From the NCBI RefSeq assembly GCF_009496005.1, contig NZ_WIBF01000003.1, positions 272,522-336,521 on the forward strand: a stretch of DNA of 64,000 nucleotides, read 5' to 3'. Origin of the DNA: Tritonibacter litoralis (GTDB lineage: Bacteria; Pseudomonadota; Alphaproteobacteria; Rhodobacterales; Rhodobacteraceae). Position numbers and translations under genes: made by a program. Below the pieces are notes generated by a model. It made no database searches, was not told the origin of the DNA, and worked only from the letters and a program-made list of their open reading frames with translations. Positions 61,722 through 64,000 of the stretch are shown in pieces. How positions within the stretch are numbered: position 1 is the first letter of the stretch; every line of letters starts with the position of its first letter.

Positions 61722-63839
61722 ATGGCACGCGAATATCCGCTCGACCGCTACCGTAACTTCGGTATCATGGCGCACATCGATGCAGGTAAAACTACCTGCT
61801 CCGAGCGCATCCTGTATTACACTGGTAAATCCCACAACATTGGTGAGGTGCACGATGGTGCGGCCACCATGGACTGGATGGAGCAGGAGCAGGAACGCGG
61901 CATCACCATCACTTCGGCTGCGACCACCACATTCTGGGAACGCACCGAAGACGGTAAGACCGCAGACACCGAAAAGCACCGTCTGAACATCATCGACACC
62001 CCTGGCCACGTTGACTTCACCATCGAAGTTGAACGTTCGCTGGCGGTTCTCGACGGTGCAGTCTGTGTTCTGGACGCCAACGCTGGCGTTGAACCCCAGA
62101 CCGAAACCGTGTGGCGTCAGGCTGACCGCTACAAGGTTCCGCGTATGGTTTTTGTCAACAAGATGGACAAAATCGGCGCGGACTTCTTCAACTGTGTCAA
62201 CATGATCGAAGACCGCACCGGCGCACGCGCTGTTCCGGTTGGTATTCCGATCGGCGCAGAGAACGAGCTGGAAGGTCTGCTGGACCTCGTGACCATGCAG
62301 GAATGGGTCTACGAAGGCGAAGATCTGGGTGCGTCCTGGGATAAACGCGACATTCGCCCTGAACTGCAGGACATGGCGAACGAGTGGCGCGAAAAGATGG
62401 TTGAAGCTGCGGTCGAGCAAGACGAAGCCGCAATGGAAGCCTATCTGGAAGGCGAAGAGCCTGACGTTGCAACTCTGCGCGCTCTGCTGCGCAAAGGTAC
62501 TCTGGCGCTGGACTTCGTTCCGGTTCTGGGTGGCTCCGCGTTCAAAAACAAAGGTGTTCAACCTCTGCTGAACGCTGTGATCGACTATCTGCCGAGCCCG
62601 CTCGACGTTGTTGATTACATGGGCTTTAAGCCTGGCGACGAAACAGAAACACGTAACATTGCCCGCCGCGCGGATGATGACATGGCGTTCTCTGGTCTGG
62701 CGTTCAAAATCATGAACGACCCCTTCGTTGGCTCGCTGACCTTTACCCGCATCTACTCTGGTGTCCTCAACAAGGGTGATACCCTGTTGAACTCCACCAA
62801 AGGCCGCAAAGAGCGTGTTGGCCGTATGATGATGATGCACTCGAATGACCGTGAAGAGATCACGGAAGCATTCGCGGGCGACATTATCGCGCTGGCAGGT
62901 CTGAAAGACACCACCACTGGTGACACCCTGTGTGCAACCAACGAACCGGTTGTTCTTGAAACCATGACCTTCCCGACACCGGTTATCGAAATCGCTGTTG
63001 AGCCCAAGACCAAAGCGGACCAAGAGAAAATGTCTCAAGGTCTGGCGCGTCTGGCTGCCGAAGATCCGTCCTTCCGTGTTGAGACTGACCTGGAATCCGG
63101 TCAGACCATCATGAAAGGCATGGGCGAACTTCACCTGGATATTCTCGTCGATCGTCTGAAGCGTGAATTCAAGGTTGAAGCGAACATCGGTGCACCGCAG
63201 GTTGCCTATCGTGAGACCATCGGTCACGAAGTTGAACACAGCTACACCCACAAGAAACAGTCGGGTGGTTCTGGTCAGTTCGGCGAAGTCAAGATGATCA
63301 TCTCTCCGACAGAAGCCGGCGAAGGCTACTCCTTCGAGAGCCGCATCGTTGGTGGTGCTGTTCCTAAGGAATACATCCCGGGTGTTGAAAAGGGTGTTAA
63401 ATCGGTCATGGACTCCGGTCCGCTGGCTGGCTTCCCCGTGATCGACTTCAAAGTTGCTCTGATCGACGGTAAGTTCCACGACGTGGACTCCAGCGTTCTG
63501 GCCTTTGAAATCGCAGCTCGCATGTGTATGCGCGAAGGCATGAAAATGGCCGGCGCGAAACTTCTGGAACCGATCATGAAAGTAGAAGTGATCACTCCTG
63601 AAGAATACACCGGTGGCATCATTGGTGACCTCACCTCTCGCCGTGGTCAGGTGTCTGGCCAGGAAACACGCGGCAACGCGATTGCGATCGACGCAAACGT
63701 ACCGCTGGCGAACATGTTCGGCTACATCAACACTCTGCGTTCGATGTCTTCTGGCCGCGCCCAGTTCACCATGCAGTTCTCGCATTACGATCCGGTTCCG
63801 CAGAACATCTCTGACGAGATCCAGGCGAAATACGCGTAA
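61722..63839 (+). CDS. fusA: Elongation factor G
   Basis: A 705-residue translocation GTPase. G1 is [10 protein letters not shown]3 DTPGHVDF and G4 NKMD in the N-terminal G domain, followed by domains II-V ([16 protein letters not shown] in domain III). Codon use is strongly biased, as expected for a highly expressed gene. It lies 21 bp after rpsG and is complete. Confidence 0.98.
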   Translation: MAREYPLDRYRNFGIMAHIDAGKTTCSERILYYTGKSHNIGEVHDGAATMDWMEQEQERGITITSAATTTFWERTEDGKTADTEKHRLNIIDTPGHVDFTIEVERSLAVLDGAVCVLDANAGVEPQTETVWRQADRYKVPRMVFVNKMDKIGADFFNCVNMIEDRTGARAVPVGIPIGAENELEGLLDLVTMQEWVYEGEDLGASWDKRDIRPELQDMANEWREKMVEAAVEQDEAAMEAYLEGEEPDVATLRALLRKGTLALDFVPVLGGSAFKNKGVQPLLNAVIDYLPSPLDVVDYMGFKPGDETETRNIARRADDDMAFSGLAFKIMNDPFVGSLTFTRIYSGVLNKGDTLLNSTKGRKERVGRMMMMHSNDREEITEAFAGDIIALAGLKDTTTGDTLCATNEPVVLETMTFPTPVIEIAVEPKTKADQEKMSQGLARLAAEDPSFRVETDLESGQTIMKGMGELHLDILVDRLKREFKVEANIGAPQVAYRETIGHEVEHSYTHKKQSGGSGQFGEVKMIISPTEAGEGYSFESRIVGGAVPKEYIPGVEKGVKSVMDSGPLAGFPVIDFKVALIDGKFHDVDSSVLAFEIAARMCMREGMKMAGAKLLEPIMKVEVITPEEYTGGIIGDLTSRRGQVSGQETRGNAIAIDANVPLANMFGYINTLRSMSSGRAQFTMQFSHYDPVPQNISDEIQAKYA

Positions 63840-63851
63840 GCGTTTCAATAA

Positions 63852-64000
<149 letters not shown>

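Overview
The window looks like a chromosomal segment of a marine Rhodobacterales (Roseobacter-group) alphaproteobacterium. The basis is the petABC set with an alphaproteobacterial Rieske N-terminus, an FMN-riboswitch-controlled RibH2-like lumazine synthase, an alphaproteobacterial-style flagellar cluster with MotE-like and DUF6468-like genes, RTX proteins, and a run of GST, CaiB/BaiF and ABC-uptake genes typical of that group. No phage, plasmid, CRISPR or complete insertion sequence is visible. Genus and species cannot be assigned from the sequence alone.

Layout. 1-10.2 kb is housekeeping: a DMT exporter, aroC, ribH with its riboswitch, a GST, the cytochrome bc1 operon petABC, a small RTX protein, mtaB and dapF. 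A tRNA-Lys(TTT) with its own promoter follows. 10.5-15.7 kb is an accessory segment holding a 1394-residue secreted-type subtilase, whose RTX block is at the N-terminus and which ends in seven PPC-like repeats, and a small lipoprotein. A possible IS6-family end lies just upstream. 15.8-35.6 kb is the flagellar cluster: export gate (fliP, fliQ, fliR, flhA, flhB), ATPase group (fliH, fliI, FliJ-like), MS-ring and switch (fliF, fliN), rod and L-ring (fliE, flgB, flgC, flgF, flgG, flgA, flgH), two FliL proteins, motA, MotE-like, an SLT-domain lysozyme-like enzyme and an 814-residue periplasmic protein of unknown function. fliG, fliM, motB, flgI, hook, filament and cap genes are not in the window.

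35.7-45 kb holds an ExoY-like sugar transferase, then a likely catabolic unit (LysR, CaiB/BaiF, GST, GFA, nitrilase), then convergently the four-gene Anbu cluster (ATP-grasp, alpha-E, transglutaminase, Anbu peptidase). 45.5-52.4 kb holds a membrane GGDEF/EAL protein, a PNPOx-ferredoxin reductase fusion, a GST with a divergent LysR gene, and a second LysR gene. 52.5-57.9 kb is an Ugp-like ABC importer ending in a metallophosphodiesterase, read divergently from the second LysR gene. 58-60.5 kb holds two paralogous glycosyltransferase-like genes around a DMT transporter. 60.5-64 kb is the str operon (rpsL, rpsG, fusA, start of tuf) behind a strong promoter and a long leader.

Genes are tightly packed with many 1-4 bp overlaps, so most groups are probably co-transcribed. 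Clear stem-loops separate several convergent units and divide the ABC operon into segments.
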